64,000 bases of DNA from assembly GCA_029378245.1 (NCBI GenBank), contig JARKIF010000029.1:496001-560000 (forward strand). The letters are read 5' to 3'. A program made the position numbers and the translations under genes. Of this stretch, positions 54,901 to 64,000 are shown in pieces. Source of the stretch: Roridomyces roridus. Taxonomy: Eukaryota > Basidiomycota > Agaricomycetes > Agaricales > Mycenaceae. The notes under the pieces are model-generated. The model saw only the letters and a list, made by a program, of their open reading frames with translations. It was not told where the DNA came from and made no database searches. How positions within the stretch are numbered: position 1 is the first letter of the stretch; the number at the start of each line of letters is the position of its first letter.

Positions 54901-55806
54901 GGTCCCGCCGCACGTCAAAAACCTCATTCCAATGCCCTCCCGACGTGTCCAATACAGCACCTGACCCACACCTACTCAGTGCGCGGCGCGGTGTGCATAG
55001 AGACCCCAATCCCAACCTGCACGCTACCCCGGCTCACAGGTGAAGGTCCTAGTGCACGCCAAAACGACTCTCTTGCGCTCTTCCCGCTGCCCCCGAACCG
55101 CGACCTTTGAAAGATAGGTGCACAACGTGTCCCGTGCCCCCAGGGCAGACCTAGACGACGCTCCCGCCCGCGGCGGCGGTACCTGCGGCGCCTGGCGGAG
55201 GCTCCGATGAGCGTCGGATGCAGCCCAAAATAGCAACCTGCGTCCTTGCCGCCATTACATACCTCCGCCGGGGACCTCCAAGGCCCCATCAAAACAACAT
55301 CTAATGGGACCATTGAGGTCCATTAGTCAGCAATCCGGAGGTGCACTAGGTGGCGCAGACGTACACACAAGACAGATGCCTCGGCCAATAAACGCGTTGA
55401 TCCTTTCGACCAAAACGACGACGACTGTACTCTCGCCGTCGAGGCCCTGCATCTGTACTCTGTCCTCTACCCCGACATTACCACCGTCGCAGGCCACTCT
55501 ATGGCTGGTAGCACGGATGACCGCACCAAAGCCCGGCGTGCTTACCTCGAAAATGAACTGCGCGCCGCTCAAGAGAAGATTGCACATATCTCACCTCAGG
55601 TTCTGAGTCCTGGGCACACCCGGTTGCGAGCCCTCGCTCGAATTGGTACAGGGCGATCGGAGACGGTTGCCCAGTTGCGAGAACAAAACGCTACTTACCA
55701 AGCGCGGATTCGAGAGTTGGAGGCTCACATGACGTCTCCGTGGGCTCTTGGGCTTTCGGATGAGCCGCCGCCGGGGTATGAGGAGGGTGTGGGGCCGCAG
55801 GTGTGA
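51932..55806 (+). pseudogene. Paralog 2 of the PPxY-tail membrane protein, split by a TIR transposon
   Basis: Exons parallel those of paralog 1: CQIFDASCSSIDSDCLCSSP, WTSYAVTFKCGSNADP, ALPNWIFAMVSATPTVRD, PTTFDAQAATRLAL, a Ser-rich stalk, the membrane helix AIAGIAVGILALFSLLTLGL and RYRRR. Here a 2601-bp transposon is inserted. Removing it and one 8-bp duplication joins the frame exactly to THKTDASANKRVDPFD, then ENELRAAQEKIAHI...REQNATYQARIRELEAHM and DEPPPGYEEGVGPQV with the stop at 55804-55806. The original gene was thus intact when hit. A possible first exon MNIIYATLSVLLS lies at 51445. The insertion removes the cytoplasmic tail from any product and puts a stop shortly after the helix. Confidence 0.75.
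52752..55352. mobile_element. 2601-bp DNA transposon with long TIRs and perfect 8-bp target duplication, no transposase
   Basis: The ends are inverted repeats of about 105-120 bp with only a few mismatches, starting CACCTAGTG and containing GGATTGCTGACTAATGGACC and GGCGGAGGTATGTAATGGCG. Identical GCGCAGAC flanks at 52744-52751 and 55353-55360 are the target duplication. The interior is GC-rich and holds many dispersed GGCGGAGGT/ACCTCCGCC motifs, possible transposase-binding sites. The longest internal frame (53-kb region, about 160 residues) shows no domain. Superfamily is open: 8-bp duplications occur in hAT, P, Merlin and KDZ elements, and KDZ elements are common in basidiomycetes. Confidence 0.85.
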
Positions 55807-57289
55807 GTACAATACATTCCGGGTGGTTCAATGATTATGTGGCGGCGGTCGGATTAATGCAGATGATTTGTGCAGGATGTAATATAGCTGAGAAGATTGT
55901 ACCACATAAGTACGACATTGGCTCCGTCTTGTGTTCATGCGTCAACACTCTACTTCCTTCCCCTCGTCAAAAATGGCCATCCCACGATTCAATTCTGTGA
56001 CACGATTCGTAAGCTCGCGTTTTTCACAAAGCCCGCACCGTAAGAACAATTCATCCCAGCGACTACAGTTTCCTGCCGCGGAATCATTACGCCTACCCCA
56101 GCGAGTCGGCCAACATCAATAAGTATTCCCGCGGGCTAATCGTGCAACTGGGAGTCCTGGGAATACAACCCGTCGGTTTCTCGCTTCCAGAATGAGCTGC
56201 AAAATGACTGGCGCATTACACCGACAACCCCTCGCGTTCGAAACCGAAGACGATCACTTTGTATTTCACCCCGGAAGGCAATGTGACATCCACCCTGCCC
56301 GGTAAATTGTGTGAAGGGAGAACGGCTACGAAGCTGTAGTCACGACGATTCCCGCCGAGAGCCCCAAGATGCCAAATGGCGTCCGAGACGATGTCGAATC
56401 ACTGGCTGGTGTTTTCGACGCACTGAAGATACAGCAAAGCTCATCCTTACTTCTCGTCTCGGAGGCGATCGCCAGCGATACCGGCACCCACACCAGAACT
56501 CGACGCGCTGCGAGTCACCCGAAGCCCATTCGACGCACACCCGCTAGCTTCTCGCCCGACGCGCCACCAATAGACCCTCGGGCGATCCTGGAGAGAGATC
56601 ACGGGCCCTCCTCCTCCACCGCCCGGTAGAGCTGCCCAAGGAGCTCCGAGAGCGAATCAAGCACCTCTCCCCGTCTGAGGAGGGTAAGAAGGTCTAATGG
56701 CCGAATGAGGCTCGCCGCTCCCACACCACCTTCCGACCCGACACACGATGACGGAAGATGGGACCGACAGCGGGACATGCCGTAGCCCATGACTGACGGG
56801 TTCGAGGTAAGTAGTGCCCACCCATCCCCCCGCGCGCGCCCCTGACGTTGTTTGTCGATCGGGGTGGCCCTTAAGCGCTGCGCCAGCACCCGAACGCTCT
56901 CAGTGGGGATTGAGGCCACGCCTTGAAACGCAGGCGACGCAGCTCAAGTGGACGACTGCAGCAGCAGCAGCAGCAACGGACACCGACGCCAGGCCTTATG
57001 GCATGCAAATCGTCCGTCGGAAGGGCAACGCAGAGGACATGGGCAAAACCACCTCCGTCCGCCCGTGACCTCCATCGCGCTCATCGATCATACCTCCTCC
57101 TTCCTCACCGTACGCCCCATCGCCGACGTAGGCGTCCCACAGCCAGTGAAATCGGGAAAGGTAGCCCACCAGCTTGACGGACTTGCGTGCGAGCTGTCGT
57201 CGTTGTCGCCCACTGTGCTCCTCGTCACCGCCCGCTTTATTGTCAACGAGGGAACGAGCTGGACAGACCCTCCGAATCGAGACGCAGAC
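55807..57289. other. Intergenic DNA
   Basis: No gene recognised; GC-rich frames without motifs. A CAG/GCAGCAGCAG run is near 56960. Confidence 0.3.
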
Positions 57290-57545
57290 GTCATGAGCCA
57301 CGAAGGTGCGCGCGCTACCTCCCTGATCCCGAGCCTCTGCTGACGACACAGGTAGAGCGCAGCTGCCCCACTCCTCCTCCTCCTCCTTGTCGAGCTGCAG
57401 CCCAGAATCTCCTCAGCCGCTGTCAGAGCACGATTGCAACGACATGGCAGGACAGGTAGCGCACCCCCTGACTGGTCCTCCTCGTCGTCGAGCTGCAGCC
57501 CCAGCGTCTCCTCCGCAGCGGCCAGAGCACGATGCAACCCGCCTC
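57290..57545. repeat. Repeat family, arm 1 plus a diverged tandem copy
   Basis: GTCATGAGCCACGA.GGTGCGCGCG at 57290 starts a stretch of about 100 bp that recurs inverted at 58775-58893. Within it, the segment TCCTCCTCNTNGTCGAGCTGCAG...CAGAGCACGAT is present twice in tandem (about 57370 and 57480). Confidence 0.55.
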
Positions 57546-58774
57546 GTCCCGTATTGCCCGAGGCCGAGTCAGATGATGATCTCCTGGATAAAATTAGCCA
57601 CTTTTCTCGCTCAGGCCCTGCATCTCCCGCACGAGAACTGAAGCTTTATCTCGAGGTTCGTGGAGCGCTGCCTCTCCGCCTCAGAAGTACCTGACCAGGT
57701 CGTCAGTCGATATCGTGACCATAGGCGTACCACCCACCTACCTCGAAAGCAAGGTAATCCGTATACACTAGGCTGCCGAGGGTAACGCACGAGGTCCTCG
57801 CTGTGCAGCGGCAACGCGAGATCGGGAGACGATGGCAAGAGTATGGAAGTGGCACGACCTCGAATCGAGGGAGAAAGAGGAACGGGGTCGATGGGTGGGC
57901 GCATTTGTACGAAGGCAGCATCCCGTTGTGTGTCCATATCACCCTCCGCGTGCTTGTCGACGTATCCGAGCTCATCGTCGGCCATCCAGCGTCTCTAGCT
58001 TCGTCTGCACCCATGTCTTCGGAGGATATCATTATTTTCTGCGGATACGACCAATTGGGACTCGTATCGTCAAACCATCGTCGCAACGGTTCGTGTGTGA
58101 GTCGGGGTATCAAGGGAGCGGATTGAGAGAGGAAGAATGTCGAGTTCTCGGATAAGACAAGGTGAGGGAGCGCCTTGGACGGTGTCCATCTCAAATAGAC
58201 GAAAGAAGGGAGAGGCGGAGCCGAGGAGGATGCGAATGCCAATGCGACTGCAAGGTGAGTTCCTCGCGCGTGGCTCTGCCCAATAACTTCGGTGCTGCCC
58301 TTCTGCTGGAAGAGCACGTCAAGAGCGAGATCTCGCGAAGCATCCCACTTTTTCTTTGGATTTTCCGCCAAGACACGTCCCACACTCGAAGCGTTACGAG
58401 CCAAGTACCTCGGCTGGCTGCGAGTCCAAGACGATCTGGTCCTCGCCCCTTTCTGGCTCGCTACCCGATGACGGCTCGGAGGCAGAGGTATTTGCCTCGA
58501 GTCGTGCGGAGTTGGTGGGAGATTGACGGCCGTAACGCCCGTTGTCGTCCCATATCCATCGCCATCGCCAGCCCAGTGGCACACGCAGGCTCGTCAGTTT
58601 TCGTCCAAGGAATTCGAAGGGAACGGGAACCACGCTGGCTAGCGCCTCGTCCTCGATGCGGTGGCCTACGTGGAGGCTGGGTATGGCTTGGGTATGGCCA
58701 TGCGTAACGGCCGCTGATGATGACAGAAGCAGGGAGTCGGGAGCGTGTGGATGAAAAGGCTGTCGCATCGTGCT
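57546..58774. other. DNA between inverted repeat arms
   Basis: A 293-residue minus-strand frame (57703-58584) and a plus-strand one with SDDDLLDKISHFSRSGPASP (57434-57694) are open, but neither has a recognisable domain; coding potential is doubtful. Confidence 0.3.
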
Positions 58775-58893
58775 CTGACTGAGGAGGAGGAGTGGGGCAG
58801 GTGCGCTATACCTGTCCTTTCTGCCATGTCATCAGCAAAGGCTCGGGATGAGGGCGGTAGCGCGCGCACCCTCGTGGCTCATGACCTATTCTC
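58775..58893. repeat. Repeat family, inverted arm 2
   Basis: Reverse complement of this stretch matches 57290-57395 (GTCATGAGCCACGAGGGTGC, CCCGAGCCT.TGCTGA, CTGCCCCACTCCTCCTCC). The arms are about 1.4 kb apart. Confidence 0.55.
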
Positions 58894-58935
58894 GAGGACA
58901 ATGCTGCCACCGAGTCTGGTTGCTCGCTAGATCAC

Positions 58936-59139
58936 ACGGCGGATAAAGAGTTGTCACTTTTTCTTTGTGGTGCATCTGTCACTTTTTTCAGCCTCGAAAA
59001 AAGGGACACATCCCCTTTGTCAATCCTTTGTTCTATTTTTAGAATAAAGGAACGACAAAGGAGAGTGCAACATGACAAGTGCTGGAAAAAAAGTGACAGT
59101 TGCACCAAAATGAAAAGTGACAACTGATTATCCGCCGTG
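58936..59139. mobile_element. 204-bp foldback MITE with 3-bp target duplication
   Basis: The two halves are inverted copies: CACGGCGGATAA...GTTGTCACTTTT..TTTG.TGCA.CTGTCACTTTTTT on both ends, with an inner hairpin (CCTTTGT.. /..ACAAAGG). It is flanked by TCA on both sides (58933-58935 and 59140-59142). The whole element can fold into one long hairpin. PIF/Harbinger-like or CACTA-like origin is possible. Confidence 0.65.
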
Positions 59140-60049
59140 TCATGTACAGGGAGGTTTGCATTATCCGAGAGGGAGAGATACTCTAACGCACCACTTTTTC
59201 TCCCTCGGTATTCGTTCCCCCCCACCAGCATTCTTTCCGTCCAACTCAATGCAGCGTTGTCTCCCGAGTCGTCTGCGTTGTACATGTCTGTCTCGACATG
59301 CCGCACCATGTCGAAACTTCCTCGAAACGCCGTATTTTCCCAAAATCAGACGATTCTACAGCTTGTGCCAACCGAGGGTGTGCGAGGACTGAGGAGGAGG
59401 AGGGAATGCCATTAACAGTGGGAAGCCGAATTGACCGGCCTTCGATTTCATGCTACCACGTGTCCGCATCTTCTCATTGGAACTCTTACACGAGGCTGAT
59501 GTCGCAAGCCAAGTTTCCGTTAGAAGAAAGTCTCAACTGGGACTTGCCAAAAATCCAGAAAATAAGTAAGTATTTGAACCCGTTGACCTTTCCTCGCTCG
59601 AGCTCCCGCCTCTATATCTCCGAAAGATCCAAACGTCCACGGATACATAACCTGCGCCTCCCGCAGCCTCACAATCATCCCTGAATCGCGTCGTCGGGAG
59701 CGAGTAGCTCTCCACTCGTGCGTAGGTAATCCACATCAAAATTCTATCTATACCCACTCGAATGAATAGCACAAGATTCCTCAGCCACGAGGCTGTCTTC
59801 TGAATACAATTGCTGTATAGGCAACTTCGAATTCGACTTCTGTGCCTTTGCGGACCGTGCGCCGGTTCCTCGCCACGGTGCAAATTAATCTGAATTGAAA
59901 ATTGAACCAGCTGGCCGCCCTTGCATGTCCACTCAACAAAATAGATGTAGACCCTACCGAAGACCATGTTAGGCCTGGGATTCAAGGTTATGTCGGCGCC
60001 GCATGAATGACTTATGTAAAAGGATATTAGATTTGAATTCCGACTTTTC
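59140..60049. other. Intergenic DNA with uncertain minus-strand frames
   Basis: A 150-residue minus-strand frame (59533-59985, NPRPNMVFGRVYIYFVEWTC near its start) may be an eroded gene; nothing is recognised in it. Confidence 0.25.
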
Positions 60050-60130
60050 GTTCGTGGTGCGCCTCCAACTCCCGAATCATGGCCTGAGAACTCGCAACCT
60101 CAAAACCTCCCGTTCCAATGCGTACGAGGG
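60050..60130 (-). pseudogene. Relic of the PPxY-tail membrane protein family
   Basis: GCCTCCAACTCCCGAATCAT...GCCTGAGAACTCGCA...CAAAACCTCC...CCAATGCGTACGAG matches 63375-63465 of paralog 3 (the coiled-coil end RIGTG..LREQNA.FQARIR.LE). Only about 80 bp survive. Confidence 0.55.
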
Positions 60131-62111
60131 AACTCAAGCGCGTCCTGTGACTTGCCGGGAATCAATTTGCGCGTCAAGAATCTTCATGCATTCACCCCAG
60201 GTCGAGTTGAGGATCTGGCTATGTGGGTTAGAATCGAGTGGAACAGAGGGTTAGCGGCGCGTCAGAGCTGAGGTATATATCTTCGTACTGAATAATCCGG
60301 AACATCCGTCCAGAGGTCAGGGCGTGGGTTGACGTTGAGCTCTAGCGTGAGATGGTTTTGGGATCCCTCAGCAACAGCGCCGAATAGGAACTGAATTTGT
60401 GGAGGCCCACGAGATGGGGCGCAAAATAGCTTCACATTGATGCGGATATCTTGAAGTGACAGATGGTCAAGGACCGAAGGGCGCTGCGTTTCCAGTGAAG
60501 AGTATATCATTCAAACCGACTTGAGTAGACTGTAGATATCGATCTCGGCGAAATATTCGTCCACATGGGTCTTGACGAACACGTCGAAGGCGGGCACATA
60601 TGGCCCCGGAAGCTTTTTCCGTGTAGTAAATTGGTTCCATTGCAAAGATCACGTTGCGTGTTTCCGTCCGCGTCGCCAGCAGTCGATATCAAGTCGAACC
60701 AGCACAGTTTGCTGAGTCCAGGGTCGGAGACGGGTCATGGATCCATGGTGTCCAGAAAAGCATTCCGTTTGCTCTGGATGCTGCCGCGCTGTCGTTCTAG
60801 CTCATCTTTGGCATCTTCCACCGATATACCGCGCGTGCAGAAGCCATGGACGATGATCGAGCTTGAGGACATGAGGACATGAGGGTAGGAAGAAAGCCCC
60901 ACGGATCAAGCCGAATGACTCGCTTCCGAAATTATCCCCTTCTGGCTCACCCTCCTTGCGTCGCACCGTCATCATGGATTCGACCCCAGGGCCCCACAAG
61001 ACACGAGACGCGGCAAAAGAACAAACGGGTCTTGCCAGCGCTGTACACGGCGAATCCCTCTGTTCTCTGCGTCCCAAAACTGCTGTTCCCACCCGCAGAC
61101 TGTCGCAGTCCGATGTCGGTGACCTGACAGCCTGAGGCTAGAGGCGCGTCTTTATCCTCACGTTCTCCTTGTACGCGACGTCGAACAAAAACTCCGAAAC
61201 TGGTGCTCTTGCAATTGTCCTGCTTCCAATTCCGAGTCTCTATCACGGTACAGTCCTTGGTAGGCGAGCCCGTGTCCTGCCAAGCCGCCTAGCCTCATCA
61301 TACGGCCCTCTTCCTCCGACTGTCTGCTCTCACAACTGACTCTGCACTCTCGGGCTTCTCTCTGCGCTCCGGGGCTCTCGTTCCAATCACAATATAGTCG
61401 GTCAAGAAATCGCATGAGTACAAGCCACCCTTGGTTCTCAGATATCGATCCCGTCTCCATCCTGACGAATGTGCATCGACAGTATGTTTCAGCTACTTGG
61501 CCACCAGTTTCTCTCGGTGTCTCGTGCATCACATCATTGGGTCCGATAGTTCCACTGGCGTCTCTTCATGCCTACAAGTCGAACAATAGCCACGGGTCAA
61601 AGGGCATCGAATGAAGCAAATACGAGCCAAGCGATTGGAATAATGAATCAAGTTCCAACGCCTCGAGGCTCTACACTCTGTTTCGTGGGGTCCACTGCAA
61701 CAGGCCGATGTCTCCAATGGCTCTACCTCTCAATTTCTCCAATTGCGTCCAAAACAGATGTTGTCATCCTCCACGGGGGGATCCGGAAAGCGCTAAACAA
61801 GACAAATGAACGTCAACTTCCGTCCGTCCAAAAGTCCTGTAACTTGATTCCAGAGAGCGAAAGGTCTTTGGGAGGAAGAGACGACCGCTGAACGTGGAAT
61901 ACCTCATGACAAGCAGTGAGGAGGACGCCTGCAGGACTCGGAGCGTGGTGGATCTCGTCCTTCGAGCGAGGGATACCCAGCCAGACTAGCGAAGAGTGGG
62001 ATGTCCAGTGGCAAGGACATGATGGGAGTACGGGAGAAGAAGCAATCGTGATTTTACATAATCGCCACGAGCTGCCTTTTTTCGCTTCGATTCCTCGTAC
62101 CTACGACGTGC
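60131..62111. other. Mostly gene-poor DNA; possible decayed gene at 60262-60700
   Basis: Minus-strand segments encode PGPYVPAFDVFVKTHVDEYF and IRINVKLFCAPSRGPPQIQF...LELNVNPRPDLWTDVPDYSV, which read like real protein, but joining exons or a domain could not be established. The rest shows nothing recognisable. Confidence 0.3.
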
Positions 62112-62553
62112 CTAAAAATCGTAGAAAATAGGAATCTTAGTCTCCTCAGGTGCGCCAAGAACGATATACCCCTCCGTCGAAATTGCCACCTCCGTCCTTT
62201 CGCATGCGAAGCAGATGCCCGAAACGGGCATCGTTAGCACCTCATTCCCGACTAGAAGAAGGCGCATGTCAGCGCATTTCACTGGCTTTGAAGGATTGGA
62301 GAGCTTACAAGTCACAGCGGTGACCCTCTGGCACAAAGATTTCTTGAACATCTGCGGAGAGAGCAGGATGGCGATGGCATCGGGCTCGACGATGAAGCCG
62401 CATGCCTCTGGGGGGGCGGAATTCAATGGCTAGAAGTCGAGTCAGCACAGGTAGGTTTTGGGTTGATAAGATCGTACCAGTGCCATTGCCCGCGAATCCA
62501 TTTACACCGATAGCGCAGAGGGTGAGTGCGACAATTGCTTTCAAGTTGAACAT
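62112..62553 (-). CDS. Small secreted protein, RlpA-like double-psi beta-barrel type
   Basis: The ATG at 62553 gives the signal peptide MFNLKAIVALTLCAIGVNG, then FAGNGT, an intron (GTACGA/TTCTAG), ACGFIVEPDAIAILLSPQMF, KSLCQRVTAVT|FGNEVLTMPVSGICFACE, VAISTEGYIVLG and the end IPIFYDF with the stop at 62112. The pattern ACGF...DAIA(I/V)LSP..F....C.(R)V......V.G.C..C...VAIS and IPI.Y.F is that of fungal expansin/RlpA-like double-psi beta-barrel proteins. Cleavage is not expected; such proteins bind or loosen wall polysaccharide, or act as effectors. The spliced frame is off by one unless the C7 run at about 62411-62417 has one base too many. A TATAAAAG lies about 40 nt upstream of the ATG. Confidence 0.6.
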
Positions 62554-63292
62554 GGTAGAGGTCCTTGATATCCTCTCCTTGTTTGTCTGGCTTTTATACT
62601 GTGGTCGGGCAGAACAGGGAGAGGGTGGGAACCCAGTTCGTGGGGAACGGCCAATGAGCGCACTTGCCACGGCCCACTTGCCACGGCCTTGGAGTTCGTT
62701 GACGGAAGGTGGACCGTGGCTTTACATAGTCCATTGATTCTCGATACATTATTTCCCAACATCGGCTTCATCTGCCCGAGTCGATGTCTCTGCCCAAATG
62801 GCATGCGAGAAAGACGGAATAAATCAGAAGACCGGTCCCTGTCGTGGTTGGTGCATTCCTGCTTGGTTCTTGCACAGAGAACCGACGGCATGCGAGGTCA
62901 AACACGGAATTGTCCCAGCGTCTGGATTTGCCTTTCAAAGCCTGAGTAAGCGAAGACAGAACAAGGATACGAACTCTTTCATATCCACGCCGTCAAGCTC
63001 GGACATTTTATCAGAACCATCGGGGTCTTTCAGTTCTGCGCGAAAGACATGTAAGCAATACGGTGCGACGCGGACCTGCACCTTCCTACGGCGGAGCCAC
63101 GGCCTGCATTCTAGGCAGTCACGCATTGTACGTCACTAGCAATTGTTGTACAGTTTTTGGGACAATTAGGCGTGTTGACGCGGCCTGCAAGAACGATCTG
63201 TCCTCCTCCAACTCTGAAGAGCCGCTTTCAAAGGAGGAAAACCATGCACAAATGCGAAACATAGTAAGTATAATTATCTCGCACAAGACCCG
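62554..63292. other. Intergenic DNA between two minus-strand genes
   Basis: Holds the promoter of the DPBB-like gene. No other gene recognised. Confidence 0.3.
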
Positions 63293-64000
63293 TCACACCA
63301 CCGTCCTCACTCCCTCCTCATACCCCGGCGGAAGCTCATCCGAAAGTCCCAGCGTCCACGGAGATGTCATCTGCGTCTCCAACCCCCGAATCCTGGCCTG
63401 AAAACTCGCATTCTGCTCCCTCAGCCTCAAAACCTCGGATCTGCTCCCCGTCCCAATGCGTACGAGTGACCCCAACGACGACGTCGGAAGTGGCTGCCGG
63501 GATTGTACATGTGCAATCTTTTCCTGAGCCGCGCGCAGCTCATTTTGCAGGTATTCGAGCCGAATCTTGCTGCGTTCTTCCGTCCCCTGCGGGGACCCAC
63601 TGTCGGAACCCCCTGTGGTAGTCATTCCGGGATAAAGAACAGAATACGGGCGCAGGACTTCTGCAGTTGGAACGCAGTCCGTGTTGAGAAACGGATCGAG
63701 AGGTGGCATTAACTCCGCCTCTCGCTGTCTTCTCCTGCGACCTTGAAAAAGCAGGAAAAGAACGACGAACGACACGATCAACACAGCCCCCACAACGATC
63801 CCGGCGACGGCTCCAGTTGGGAAAGGGTGCCTGTCGGTAGACGTAGAAGCACTAGACGCCGCGGAGGCTGACGATTGCGATACCCCGTGCTCGAAGCCGT
63901 CGAGCTGGGTACCGGCGTAGATGAGGAATTAGGTGACGCCGAGGCCGAGGAGAGGAGTGAAGCCTTCCCAGGATCTATGGAGAGAGCCAACCTAGTGGCG
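63293..64000 (-). CDS. Paralog 3 of the PPxY-tail membrane protein (5' end outside window)
   Basis: From the window edge: ATRLALSIDPGKASLLSSASAS, a Ser/Thr-rich stalk, a membrane helix (TGAVAGIVVGAVLIVSFVVL), basic GRRRRQREAE, DPFLNTD, then KIRLEYLQNELRAAQEKIAH, LRLREQNASFQARIRGLETQ, and the end LGLSDELPPGYEE with the stop at 63293-63295. The tail is closely similar to those of paralogs 1 and 2, including the PY motif (LPPGY here). The stalk changes frame by one base somewhere between 63885 and 63930, close to a GGGG, so the gene may be broken or the sequence may carry an indel. The N-terminal Cys-rich head must lie beyond 64000. Confidence 0.65.

Noticed and set aside
57703..58584. 293-residue minus-strand open frame
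   Set aside because: No start context, domain, splice pattern or paralog; long frames by chance are common in this GC-rich stretch.

Overview
The window looks like nuclear DNA of an agaricomycete mushroom, possibly Mycena-like (inference; no database search was possible). Supporting signs are many short GT-AG introns of about 45-60 nt; typical agaric families (F-box proteins with an N-terminal 'SPF..LLHTN' type start, a DUF6534-like membrane protein, a DUF6593-like protein, NACHT NTPase, caspase-like proteins, secreted dienelactone hydrolase and double-psi beta-barrel proteins); and a heavy load of transposons.

Layout. 1-13.2 kb: two diverged copies of a segment carrying an F-box/LRR-type gene and an opposing F-box gene, separated by a secreted dienelactone hydrolase gene (with a 6-nt microexon) and a 5.7-kb LINE with poly(A), target-site duplication and two in-frame stops. 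13.7-20.9 kb: SDR-like oxidoreductase, a small unknown protein, a DUF6534-like seven-helix-type membrane protein and a secreted SMP-30/gluconolactonase-like beta-propeller. 22-34.4 kb: two paralogous caspase-domain genes about 10 kb apart, each damaged at a different part of the active site, flanking an unknown gene with acidic tandem exons, a membrane protein and an FAD-dependent oxidoreductase. 34.4-41.6 kb: repeat-rich DNA (hAT-type MITE, SINE-like element) and a NACHT NTPase gene whose exon carries a second hAT-type MITE. 43-48.6 kb: a decayed C2H2 zinc-finger gene, a DUF6593-like gene and an intronless GIY-YIG plus DUF2075 (SF1-helicase-like) gene of bacterial appearance. 49.7-64 kb: three paralogs (plus one relic) of a Ser/Thr-rich single-pass membrane protein ending in a coiled coil and a PPxY motif; the second is split by a 2.6-kb terminal-inverted-repeat transposon. 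Repeats, a foldback MITE and a small secreted protein fill the rest.

How it fits together. There is no operon logic. The region behaves as a fast-evolving accessory block: gene families (F-box, caspase, PY-tail membrane proteins) expanded by local duplication and then eroded by DNA transposons that landed inside exons and left intact duplications. Cell-death/immune-type modules (caspase-like pair, NACHT NTPase) and the nuclease-helicase-like gene lie within about 26 kb of each other, which is suggestive but not evidence of shared function.
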